Assembly: GCA_052035915.1 (NCBI GenBank)
Contig: JBPOHE010000175.1
Coordinates: 1 to 11,434 of the forward strand
From: JBPOHE01 sp052035915
GTDB lineage: Bacteria; Pseudomonadota; Gammaproteobacteria; Chromatiales; Chromatiaceae
Length of the DNA: 11,434 nt
Direction of reading: 5' to 3'
Position 1 is the first letter of the stretch. Each line of letters opens with the position of its first letter. The notes beneath the pieces are model-generated. The model did no database searches, was not told where the DNA came from, and saw nothing but the letters and a program-made list of their open reading frames with translations. Shown here one piece after another: positions 1-6,343 of the stretch. The position numbers were made by a program, and so were the translations under genes.

Positions 1-55
1 ACTACACCGGACAGATCACGTGCTACAACACCGGACAGTTTATTTGCTCCCTACA
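1..55 (-). mobile_element. End of an insertion sequence with tandem terminal repeats, probably IS21-like
   Basis: Read on the minus strand, two tandem units each begin TGTAG and end CTGTCCGGTGT: one covers 55 down to 28 and the other 27 down to 4. On the plus strand the shared core ACACCGGACAG appears at 4-14 and 28-38, and CTACA at 2-6, 23-27 and 51-55. Several short transposase-binding repeats at each end are typical of IS21-family elements, and TG is a usual terminus. The outer tip is placed at 55 because the IS256-type reading frame next to it breaks exactly there. The rest of the element, including any istA/istB genes, would lie beyond the left edge of the window. The family assignment is inferred from end structure only. 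Confidence 0.5.
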
Positions 56-113
56 TGTCATCGGCGCCAGCCTTTTCAAGGAGTTCGGAAAGTTGCATGC
101 TGTCAGAGGTCAT
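51..113 (-). pseudogene. Truncated IS256-family transposase N-terminus
   Basis: The ATG at 113 opens a 20-residue peptide, MTSDSMQLSELLEKAGADDM, followed at once by a stop. IS256-family transposases of proteobacteria commonly start with a stretch like QLSELLEKAGADDFLR, so the match holds up to the last two or three residues and then ends. The final ATG-TAG codons already come from the inserted IS end. A strong GAGGAG site lies six bases upstream of the ATG, so a short peptide could still be translated, but it would have no catalytic DDE residues. This is a broken gene rather than a real small protein. Confidence 0.65.
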
Positions 114-187
114 CGATTTCTCCTCAGTGAGGTTGAGTGTGTGGTAACCCATACCTTACCGGAGTTTTCGATGACCTCCCAATCGCG

Positions 188-223
188 CCCCTCGGCTGCC
201 CCGCATGCGGGGCAGCCGAGGGG
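188..223. repeat. Perfect 36-bp palindrome in the IS256-type leader
   Basis: The two 18-base halves (188-205 and 206-223) are exact reverse complements with no spacer; the left half starts CCCCTCGGCTGCC and the centre is GCATGC. Outside it, 187 and 224 no longer pair. It lies between the IS256-type terminal repeat and the transposase start, so the transposase transcript would carry a very GC-rich hairpin ahead of its ribosome site. A role in blocking read-through transcription or translation from outside promoters is an inference. There is no T run, so it does not look like a normal intrinsic terminator. Confidence 0.85.
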
Positions 224-267
224 AACCAAACTACTCAGTTTCTTACACCACGTCCTGGGACACTACC

Positions 268-490
268 CGCTTCGTACCTCACCGTACCCTACCATCCTCG
301 CTGCATCAGCCCCCCGGGCCGGGGATTTCAGCAGGCTTTCTTGTTCTCGTATGGAGAGCAATACGGCACAGAAACAGGGTTACGTTCTCGCATAGAGAAC
401 GAAAATAGCCCTTTTTCGCCCCAGGCCCGGAGGCTCAGCCGACCATCGACATCTGGCTTCAGGCTGGTACTTCTTTTGACAGAAATCGCC
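268..490. other. Intergenic region between IS debris and moxR 3' end
   Basis: No credible gene is seen here. The open frames that cross it run antisense into moxR and have no recognisable protein content. The region holds a GC-rich patch around 310-324 and the paired dyads at 341-401. No T-tract hairpin that would terminate moxR on the minus strand was found. Confidence 0.6.
341..406. repeat. Paired dyad motif, copy 1 (GTTCTC-N5-GAGAAC type)
   Basis: Two inverted-repeat motifs lie in tandem. The first, 343-359, is GTTCTC-GTATG-GAGAGC with one mismatch in the arms. The second, 383-401, has perfect seven-base arms CGTTCTC and GAGAACG around GCATA. Their centres are 41 bp apart. The whole block resembles 7667-7722: the left motif with flanks (341-363) matches 7667-7689 at 18 of 23 positions, and 384-406 matches 7700-7722 at 17 of 23. 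It lies about 90 bp downstream of the moxR stop. It may be a dispersed palindromic repeat or a double operator; the sequence alone does not decide. Confidence 0.6.
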
Positions 491-1459
491 TCAAGGCACG
501 GCGACCCGTTGGAGCAGTTCGCTCACCACCCGATCCGGGGTAACGCCCTCGGCCTCCGCCTCATAGCTGAGGATCAGGCGGTGTCGCAGCACATCCGGGG
601 CGACCGCCTGGATGTCGCCGGGGGCGACGAAGTCTTTCCCGGCCAGCCAGGCCTGGGCGCGGGCGCACCGGTCGAGGGCGATGGTGGCGCGCGGGCTGCC
701 GCCATATTCCACCCAATGGGCCAGCTCCTGGCCGTAGCGACCGGGTTGGCGGGTGGCGAGCACCAGGCTGACGATGTAATCCTCCAGCGCCGGGGCCATG
801 TGCAGGTCGAGAATCTGCTCCCGGGCGAGGAAGAGGCTGTCCTGGGGGATCGGGCTCTGGAGGCCGGTTGGGATGTCCGCCGCTCTGGCCTCGGCGCGGG
901 CGAGTCGGAGGATGTTCTTTTCCGCCGTGGCGTCCGGGTACTGGATGCGCACATGGAGCAGAAACCGATCGAGCTGGGCCTCAGGCAGGGGGTAGGTGCC
1001 TTCCTGCTCGATGGGATTCTGGGTGGCCATGACCAGGAACAGCCGCGGCAAGGGATAGGTGACCGAGGCCACCGTGATCTGGCGCTCCGCCATGGCTTCG
1101 AGCAGCGCCGATTGCACCTTGGCCGGGGCGCGGTTGATCTCGTCCGCGAGGATGAGGTTGTGGAACAGCGGCCCTGGCTGGAACTGGAAGCTGCCGTCCT
1201 GGGGGCGGAACACCTCGGTGCCGGTAAGATCCGCCGGTAGCAGGTCAGGGGTGAACTGGATACGATGGAAATCCGCCGCGATGCCTTCGCTCAGCACCTT
1301 GATGGCGCGGGTCTTGGCCAGCCCGGGGGCCCCTTCCACCAGGAGATGGCCGTCGGCGAGCAGGGCGATGAGCAGGCGGTTGATCAGGCGTTCCTGGCCG
1401 AGGATACGGCGGCCCACGTAATTGGCAAGCTGTTGGATCTGTTCTTGAACGCTGTCCAC
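491..1459 (-). CDS. MoxR-family AAA+ ATPase
   Basis: The gene encodes 322 residues from a GTG start at 1457-1459 with AGGA about nine bases upstream; this gives the usual MoxR N-terminus, beginning MDSVQEQIQQL. The Walker A motif GAPGLAKT is at 43-50, Walker B LILADEINR at 102-110, sensor 1 VMATQNP at 143-149, and the EAQLDRF arginine-finger region at 160-166; the lid domain fills the C-terminal third. MoxR proteins are cytoplasmic chaperone-like ATPases that usually act with a DUF58 protein and von Willebrand factor A (VWA) proteins encoded just downstream, in metal insertion, envelope stress or enzyme maturation. Here the downstream side holds no DUF58 gene, only 223 bp and then insertion-sequence debris. 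The gene diverges from recJ. Family assignment is certain; the target protein is unknown. Confidence 0.93.
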   Translation of the reverse strand: MDSVQEQIQQLANYVGRRILGQERLINRLLIALLADGHLLVEGAPGLAKTRAIKVLSEGIAADFHRIQFTPDLLPADLTGTEVFRPQDGSFQFQPGPLFHNLILADEINRAPAKVQSALLEAMAERQITVASVTYPLPRLFLVMATQNPIEQEGTYPLPEAQLDRFLLHVRIQYPDATAEKNILRLARAEARAADIPTGLQSPIPQDSLFLAREQILDLHMAPALEDYIVSLVLATRQPGRYGQELAHWVEYGGSPRATIALDRCARAQAWLAGKDFVAPGDIQAVAPDVLRHRLILSYEAEAEGVTPDRVVSELLQRVAVP

Positions 1460-1552
1460 TCTCGATGTCCTGAAGCTGGGTTAGGCGGAGGATTATCCGA
1501 CAATGACAACCAAATCCCCCAGGGGTTCGTCTTGTGCTGGCTGGAGCGGTCG
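1460..1552. promoter_or_regulatory. Divergent moxR-recJ control region
   Basis: Ninety-three bases separate the GTG start of moxR (minus) from the ATG of recJ (plus), so promoters for both should lie here or within the opposing 5' ends. On the minus strand GATAAT around 1490-1500 resembles a -10 hexamer, but no good -35 stands 16-18 bases before it. The recJ ribosome site GGAG is at 1543-1546. No operator-like dyad was convincing. Confidence 0.35.
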
Positions 1553-3277
1553 ATGAGCAAACGTCTCCTGCGCCGCCAGCCGAAGGCGAGGGATGCCTTG
1601 CCGTCGCATCTGCCGCCTCTTCTGCGGCGGGTCTACCTGGGACGCGGTCTGGGTGACGCCCGGGAACTCGACCTCGGGCTCGGGGGACTATGGCCGCCGA
1701 GCGACCTCAAAGGGGCCGAGGCCGCCGCTGAGTTGTTGCATCTGGTCATGGCCCGGGGCGGGCGCATCCTCATCCTCGGCGACTTCGATGCCGACGGCGC
1801 CACCAGTTGCGCCCTGGGGGTGCGGGTGTTGCGGGCACTGGGGGCACCGGATGTGCGTTACCTGGTGCCGGATCGCTTCCGTTACGGCTATGGTCTCACC
1901 CCCGAGATCGTCACGGTCGCCGCGGAATGGCGTCCGGATCTCCTGGTCACCGTCGACAACGGCATCTCCAGTCAGGCCGGCGTGGCGGCGGCCCGGGCCC
2001 TGGGCATGGCGGTATTGGTCACCGACCATCATCTGCCCGGCGGCGAGTTGCCCCAGGCGGATGTCATCGTCAATCCCAATCAGCCCGGGGATGGGTACCC
2101 GAGCAAGCACCTCGCCGGGGTCGGGGTCATTTTCAATGTGTTGGCGGTGTTGCGCGCCCGGCTGCGTGCGCTCGGCTGGTTTGCTGCCCGCGGGCTGAAT
2201 GAGCCCAATCTCGCCGACTTCCTGGATCTGGTCGCCTTGGGAACCGTCGCTGACCTGGTGCCCCTGGACCACAACAACCGCATCCTGGTCGAACAGGGCC
2301 TGCGACGTATGCGCCATGGGCGTGCCTGTCCCGGTATCCGCGCCCTGCTGGAGTGCGCCGGACGTTCCCAGGACCAGGTGGTGGCCGCGGATCTGGCCTT
2401 CGCCGTTGGTCCCCGGCTCAATGCCGCCGGACGGCTGGCGGATATGGCGCTCGGTATCGAGTGCCTGCTGGCGGACGACGAGGGGCGGGCGCGGGAGCTG
2501 GCGGGCCGGTTGGATGGGCTGAATCGGGAGCGGCGGCAGATCGAAGTGGGGATGAAGGAACAGGCGCTGGAGGATCTGAACGAGCTGGAAGAGGAGCTTG
2601 GCAGCGAATTACCGAGTGGGTTGTGTCTCTTCCGGCCCGAATGGCATCAGGGGGTGATCGGTATCCTCGCCGCCCGGGTGAAGGAACGCTGGCACCGGCC
2701 GGTGATCGCCTTTGCCGAGGCGGGTGAAGGAAAGCTCAAGGGCTCGGGACGCTCGGTGCCCGGACTGCACCTGCGGGATACCCTGGAGGCCATCACTCGC
2801 CGCTATCCGGATCTCATCGAGCGCTTCGGCGGTCATGCCATGGCCGCCGGTCTCAGCCTGCGCGCCGAGGCCTTCGAGCCGTTTTGTGTCGCCTTCGATC
2901 AGGAGGTGCGCACTCGGCTTGATCCCGCTACCCTGCGGGGTGAGATCTGGAGCGACGGCGAACTCCAGGCGGAGGATTTCAGCCTCGACACGGCTACCAC
3001 CTTGCGCTTTGCCGGACCCTGGGGCCAGGGTTTTCCCGAGCCACTGTTCGATGGGAACTTCCGCGTGCTGGGTTCGCGTCCGGTGGGGGAGCGCCACCTG
3101 CGACTCGATCTCGGTCTGCCTGGACGGGAGGGTCGGGTGCAGGCTATCGCCTTCAACGCCGAGGACATGGATCTGGGAGGCGACCGCCTCCATCTGGTCT
3201 ATCGACTGGACGTCAACCGTTACCAGGGGGAAAGCCGATTGCAGTTGATTGTCGAGGATTGGCTGGAGGAGGAGTGA
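1553..3277 (+). CDS. recJ: Single-stranded-DNA-specific 5'-3' exonuclease RecJ
   Basis: RecJ degrades single-stranded DNA 5' to 3' in RecF-pathway recombination, mismatch repair and base excision repair. The protein has 574 residues, close to E. coli RecJ (577). DHH-family metal-binding motifs are all present: GDFDADGATS at 76-85, VTVDNGIS at 132-139, TDHH at 157-160, and LVALGTVADLVPL at 226-238. The DHHA1 part follows with HQGVIGILAARVKERW at 365-380, GSGRSVPG at 397-404 and GGHAMAAGLS at 426-435, then the C-terminal OB-like domain. The ATG at 1553 is chosen over the in-frame ATG at 1265: GGAG lies seven bases upstream, and the longer form would add 96 unrelated residues antisense to moxR. 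The gene is divergent from moxR and convergent with mltD. Confidence 0.96.
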   Translation: MSKRLLRRQPKARDALPSHLPPLLRRVYLGRGLGDARELDLGLGGLWPPSDLKGAEAAAELLHLVMARGGRILILGDFDADGATSCALGVRVLRALGAPDVRYLVPDRFRYGYGLTPEIVTVAAEWRPDLLVTVDNGISSQAGVAAARALGMAVLVTDHHLPGGELPQADVIVNPNQPGDGYPSKHLAGVGVIFNVLAVLRARLRALGWFAARGLNEPNLADFLDLVALGTVADLVPLDHNNRILVEQGLRRMRHGRACPGIRALLECAGRSQDQVVAADLAFAVGPRLNAAGRLADMALGIECLLADDEGRARELAGRLDGLNRERRQIEVGMKEQALEDLNELEEELGSELPSGLCLFRPEWHQGVIGILAARVKERWHRPVIAFAEAGEGKLKGSGRSVPGLHLRDTLEAITRRYPDLIERFGGHAMAAGLSLRAEAFEPFCVAFDQEVRTRLDPATLRGEIWSDGELQAEDFSLDTATTLRFAGPWGQGFPEPLFDGNFRVLGSRPVGERHLRLDLGLPGREGRVQAIAFNAEDMDLGGDRLHLVYRLDVNRYQGESRLQLIVEDWLEEE

Positions 3278-3302
3278 GCGGGGTAGGACAGGCTGACCAA
3301 GG

Positions 3303-3356
3303 AAGCCCAACATTCGCATCGGTTGCTGTTGGGCTTCGTGCCTCAGCCCAACCTAC
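3303..3356. repeat. Palindromic repeat with two competing hairpins
   Basis: AAGCCCAACA (3303-3312) pairs perfectly with TGTTGGGCTT (3327-3336), giving a 10-bp stem. The same middle segment, GTTGGGCT (3328-3335), also pairs with AGCCCAAC (3345-3352), so only one of the two hairpins can form at a time. The right side reads TGTTGGGCTTCG...AGCCCAACCTAC, which is a variant of the dispersed intergenic repeat (TGTTGGGTTTCG...AACCCAACCTAC) familiar from many proteobacterial genomes. Its position between convergent genes fits such repeats. It could help end recJ transcripts, but no T run follows. Confidence 0.65.
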
Positions 3357-3397
3357 GGCTTGGCTTAAGGCGGGCCAGCCGACTGCAGGGAGAAACT

Positions 3398-3422
3398 CCC
3401 TCCTTGTCGTACCCAAGGAGGG
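3398..3422 (-). terminator. Candidate terminator hairpin for mltD
   Basis: CCCTCCTTG (3398-3406) pairs perfectly with CAAGGAGGG (3414-3422) around a seven-base loop. It begins about 11 bases past the mltD stop on the minus strand. On that strand the stem is followed by AGTTTCTC, so the T tract is short and interrupted. A weak intrinsic terminator or a 3'-end stabilising hairpin is the likeliest role. Confidence 0.45.
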
Positions 3423-3432
3423 GCGGGGAAGC

Positions 3433-5319
3433 TTACAGGGAGCGGTTGGAGGCCAGTCTGGCTCCATCCAGATTCAAGGTCAGGCGTTGTCCCGGACGGA
3501 TGTCCTTGTTCTTGATCTCGTTCCATCGCTTGATGTCATCGACCGAGACATTGAACTTGCGGGCAATTCCCGTGAGGGTTTCACCCTTCTGCACCTGATA
3601 ATTCATCGCCAGGGCCTTGGGGGCGGGTTTGGCCGCCGTGGTGGGTTTGCTTGGGAGAGTCGGTGGCGTACGGGAGGCGAGCTTGGCCGCCGGCGCGCCC
3701 TTGAGGTTTTCCGGCTCCTTCTTTGACAACGGTTTCTGCGGTGGTGGGGGCGGAAGACTAGGACTCGGTTCCCGTTGAGCGAGCATCAGACTGTCTCCGG
3801 CCCGTAGCGAGACATTGGCCGGTTTGCCGTTCCAGCGGGCCAATTCTCGGGGATTGACATCGAACTTGCGGGCAACGCTCCAGAGGGTCTCACCCTTCTG
3901 CACCACGTAGGATTTATTCAGCTTGGCGGCAATGGCCTTGGCGTTGTAACCGCTGCTGCGCACTACCTCTCTCGCCTTGATGACGGCGGAATCGTGATGA
4001 ATCTGATGTTCGCGGGCCGGCGCGGGTGCGGCAGCCACCAAGGTCGAGGCCTCGGAGTCGGTTTCAGAAACCACGGAGGGTTCGATGTCAGGAACCAGAA
4101 TGTAGTTTCCTTGACGGGGTTTGTCGGTCTGCATCCGATTGACCTGGCGCAGCAGATCCGCATCCACGCTGTATCTCCTGGCGATGCGCTCGAGATCTTC
4201 CCCGCGTCGTACCTGATAGCGTTGCCAAGGCATACGCTGGTTCGTATCGAGGCGGGCCAGCGCCGATTGGAAACCGCCGATGGTCTGAATCGGTAGATGC
4301 AAACGATGCGGACCTTCCGGATCCATGGCCAGCCGGTTGAAACCCGGGTTGAGCTTGTGCAGTTCGTCCAGACTCATGCCAGCGAGATTGGCGGCCACTT
4401 TGAGATCCAACTGACTGCCCACTTCGACCTCGGCAAAGTAGGGAGAATTGGGTATGGGTTGGACGCTGATTCCGTATTGTTCGGGCGACTCCATCAGCTT
4501 GGCGATGGCCAGCAACCGAGGTACATAGCATCTGGTCTCTTGGGGTAGATCCAGCGACCAGAAGTCGGTGGGTTTTCCTTGTTGACGGTTGCGTTCTACC
4601 GCCCGGCTAACCGTACCGGGTCCGGCGTTATAGCCGGCGAGCGCCAACTCCCAATCGCCGTCGAACATATCCTTGAGTTCCACCAGGAAGTCGAGGGCCG
4701 CCCGGGTGGATTCGACGATGTCACGCCGGCCGTCATACCACCAGTTCTGCTTGAGACCATACAGCTTGCCGGTCGAGGGGATGAATTGCCAGAGTCCCGC
4801 CGCCTGGGCCGGGGAATAGGCGAAGGGGTGGAAAGCGCTTTCCACCACCGGCAGCAGGGCGATCTCCGTAGGAATATCCTTTCCCTCGATTTCGGTCAGG
4901 ATGAAATGCAGGTAGAGCCTGGCACGTTGCTGGACACGATCAAGGTAGTCCGGGTGGTTGAGATACCAGTCGATCTCCTGCTGTACCCGGGAGTTATCCG
5001 GCACCTCCAACCGATACCCAAGGCGCATGCGATCCCAGGCATCGGCCACCGTGGCGGGATCCTTTACGGGGGGGCTATGGGTGATATCCCATCTGGGGGT
5101 TTCGGAAGTCAGGAGGCCATGACGCGCCAGTTGGTCTTTCTGCTGGGGGGAAAGTTCGGAATAGGCGCTGGTGTCCGCGAATTCGCTCTCTCCAGGCCAG
5201 TAGGCGCCATTCCCGTGTTCGGCTAAGGAAGGATCCCGGCTTGAGAGTGTTTGGCAACCTGCAAGAGACCAAAGCGACAACAACACCAAAGTCCGGCGTC
5301 GGTGGAGAATCCATCGCAT
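3433..5319 (-). CDS. mltD: Membrane-bound lytic murein transglycosylase D (SLT domain plus three LysM)
   Basis: The 628-residue product begins with a lipoprotein signal peptide (charged RWILHRRR, hydrophobic stretch, lipobox LAGC with Cys22), so it should be anchored in the outer membrane and act on peptidoglycan from the periplasm. The lytic transglycosylase domain spans about 110-280; the catalytic Glu160 lies in LLPVVESAF, followed by AAGLWQFIPSTG (173-184) and the AGYNAGPGTV motif (228-237). Three LysM peptidoglycan-binding repeats lie at about 368-410, 471-514 and 574-617, joined by low-complexity linkers rich in Pro, Ala and Lys. The enzyme cuts the MurNAc-GlcNAc bond non-hydrolytically, leaving 1,6-anhydro ends. 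The ATG at 5317-5319 has only a weak AGG upstream. Its position beside yafS-rnhA-dnaQ matches E. coli, where gloB lies between; gloB is absent here. Confidence 0.95.
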   Translation of the reverse strand: MRWILHRRRTLVLLSLWSLAGCQTLSSRDPSLAEHGNGAYWPGESEFADTSAYSELSPQQKDQLARHGLLTSETPRWDITHSPPVKDPATVADAWDRMRLGYRLEVPDNSRVQQEIDWYLNHPDYLDRVQQRARLYLHFILTEIEGKDIPTEIALLPVVESAFHPFAYSPAQAAGLWQFIPSTGKLYGLKQNWWYDGRRDIVESTRAALDFLVELKDMFDGDWELALAGYNAGPGTVSRAVERNRQQGKPTDFWSLDLPQETRCYVPRLLAIAKLMESPEQYGISVQPIPNSPYFAEVEVGSQLDLKVAANLAGMSLDELHKLNPGFNRLAMDPEGPHRLHLPIQTIGGFQSALARLDTNQRMPWQRYQVRRGEDLERIARRYSVDADLLRQVNRMQTDKPRQGNYILVPDIEPSVVSETDSEASTLVAAAPAPAREHQIHHDSAVIKAREVVRSSGYNAKAIAAKLNKSYVVQKGETLWSVARKFDVNPRELARWNGKPANVSLRAGDSLMLAQREPSPSLPPPPPQKPLSKKEPENLKGAPAAKLASRTPPTLPSKPTTAAKPAPKALAMNYQVQKGETLTGIARKFNVSVDDIKRWNEIKNKDIRPGQRLTLNLDGARLASNRSL

Positions 5320-5590
5320 CGGCGCAACCTATATGTCTTAATGAGGTTTCGGTTCTTGGGGGCGCTGCCTGGTGCCAATGCGGCCCCAGTTCGTCACTCG
5401 GTTCCTGTGCCTTTCGGGCGGACGCCTTTATGGCTGTATTTCTGCAAAGCCACAGGCCGTCGCGACGTAGCGGGATATTACGCAAGCAGGGGGCGGATTG
5501 CTAGCTGTATGTTTGGGCAATGACTGACCGGGGTCAAAACAAGTATCGTTATGAGAGTCAATTAATCCTTTTATAGGTGTCGCGGACAGA
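5320..5590. other. Divergent mltD-yafS intergenic region
   Basis: This gap separates mltD (minus) from the yafS-like gene (plus). E. coli has gloB at the matching place; no glyoxalase II motif (THxHxDH) is readable here. A 60-codon frame, 5341-5523 plus, has no ribosome site and no family I recognise. TTATGA (5549-5554) and TATAGG (5572-5577), spaced by 17, could be a weak promoter just ahead of yafS. Confidence 0.45.
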
Positions 5591-6343
5591 ATGCTTGAGC
5601 AGCCGGCAATCTGGATGGGTATTCGGAGATGGTATGCTGGTTATCCGGGGAGAGTCCTGTGCGAGCGGATCAGTGAACAACTGGGGGATATGGTCGCCGA
5701 TTTGTTCGGTTATCAACTGTTGCAGGTCGGGCAACTCTATTGCGCCGAGTGGTTGCTGCAGGAATGCCGTATCCGTTTCCGTACCATCCTGGCCACCCAA
5801 GTGGAGAAAGAGTCCCAGGCCGAGGTGATCTGCGGTGATCCGGCCATGCTGCCGATCGCCACGGATTCGATCGACGCGGCTATCCTACTGCACACCCTGG
5901 ATTCCGCGTCCGATCCGTTACAGGTGCTACGAGAGATCGAAAGGGTGCTGATCCCTGAAGGGCGGGTCCTGATCCTTGGATTCAACCCGATGAATCCTTT
6001 TGGATTATGGCGTTTCGGACGACTTGGCGCCGTTCCCTGGGGAAATCGCTTCATCCGTCAGGGTCGAGTTGTCGAGTGGCTGCGCGAGTTGGACTTCGAG
6101 GTAGAGTTAACCCGTGGCTGCCTTTCTCTACCCCCGCTCAGGCAGGTATCGTTGATGGGACGTTTGCCCTTCCTGGAACGAGCGGGGCGGAGATGGTGGC
6201 CGCTGTTTTCGTCCGTCTATCTGGTCCGGGCGGTCAAGCGGGTGACCAGGCTGACTCCTATACGACCGAGGTGGCGGCGCCAGGCGGCGTTGGTCAAGGC
6301 AGGGGTCGTGGAACCCAGTGCGCGCGGAGGTTCGGTTGACTGA
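5591..6343 (+). CDS. yafS: YafS-like SAM-dependent methyltransferase-fold protein
   Basis: The 250-residue protein resembles E. coli YafS, which likewise lies between mltD and rnhA/dnaQ. The Methyltransf_11-like core is readable: VICGDPAMLPIATDSIDAAILLHTLD at 79-104, then the LREIERVLIPEGRVLILGFNP strand-helix pattern at 113-133. The N-terminal glycine motif of class I methyltransferases (E/DxGxGxG) is not present; the matching strand reads LLQVGQLYC at 43-51, which keeps only one glycine. SAM binding is therefore unproven. The C-terminus is unusually basic and aromatic (RRWWPLF, then RPRWRRQ near 225-231), perhaps for membrane or nucleic-acid contact. The ATG at 5591 has a poor ribosome site; an in-frame ATG at 5615 is no better. 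It heads an operon and overlaps rnhA by eight bases. The methylated substrate is unknown. Confidence 0.75.
   Translation: MLEQPAIWMGIRRWYAGYPGRVLCERISEQLGDMVADLFGYQLLQVGQLYCAEWLLQECRIRFRTILATQVEKESQAEVICGDPAMLPIATDSIDAAILLHTLDSASDPLQVLREIERVLIPEGRVLILGFNPMNPFGLWRFGRLGAVPWGNRFIRQGRVVEWLRELDFEVELTRGCLSLPPLRQVSLMGRLPFLERAGRRWWPLFSSVYLVRAVKRVTRLTPIRPRWRRQAALVKAGVVEPSARGGSVD

Larger units (their letters stand above)
51..267 (-). mobile_element. IS256-family remnant: terminal repeat, leader and first 20 transposase codons
   Basis: Three parts of an IS256-type left end appear in the right order on the minus strand. The outer end, near 267, reads GTCC, about nine bases, then GTGTAAG (243-261 region), which resembles the known IS256 terminal repeat (GTCC...GTGTAA). 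A leader follows with a perfect palindrome at 188-223. Then a GAGGAG ribosome site (120-125) precedes an ATG at 111-113. The transposase is cut after 20 codons, where the IS21-like end begins. The exact outer tip is uncertain by several bases and no flanking target duplication can be defined. The element is clearly inactive in this copy. Confidence 0.6.
3278..3432. other. Convergent recJ-mltD intergenic region
   Basis: This 155-bp gap between the recJ and mltD stop codons holds no gene. It contains a palindromic repeat at 3303-3356 and a nine-base-stem hairpin at 3398-3422, listed separately. No classical stem followed by a long T run serves recJ on the plus strand. Confidence 0.7.

Noticed and set aside
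341..401. The dyads as classical LexA boxes
   Set aside because: They fit neither CTGT-N8-ACAG nor GAAC-N4-GTTC; the half-sites and spacing differ.
341..406. CRISPR-like or tRNA-like origin of the dyads
   Set aside because: Only two units, with no regular spacer array, and no cloverleaf or CCA end can be drawn.
137..1240. A 367-codon plus-strand open frame
   Set aside because: Most of it lies antisense to moxR in a GC-rich region where stop codons are rare; the protein shows no family features and moxR has all its motifs.
1265..1552. N-terminal extension of recJ from the ATG at 1265
   Set aside because: It runs antisense to moxR, would add 96 unrelated residues, and a proper ribosome site precedes ATG 1553.
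5341..5523. A 60-codon plus-strand frame between mltD and yafS
   Set aside because: No ribosome site, no recognisable family and no hydrophobic or domain pattern.
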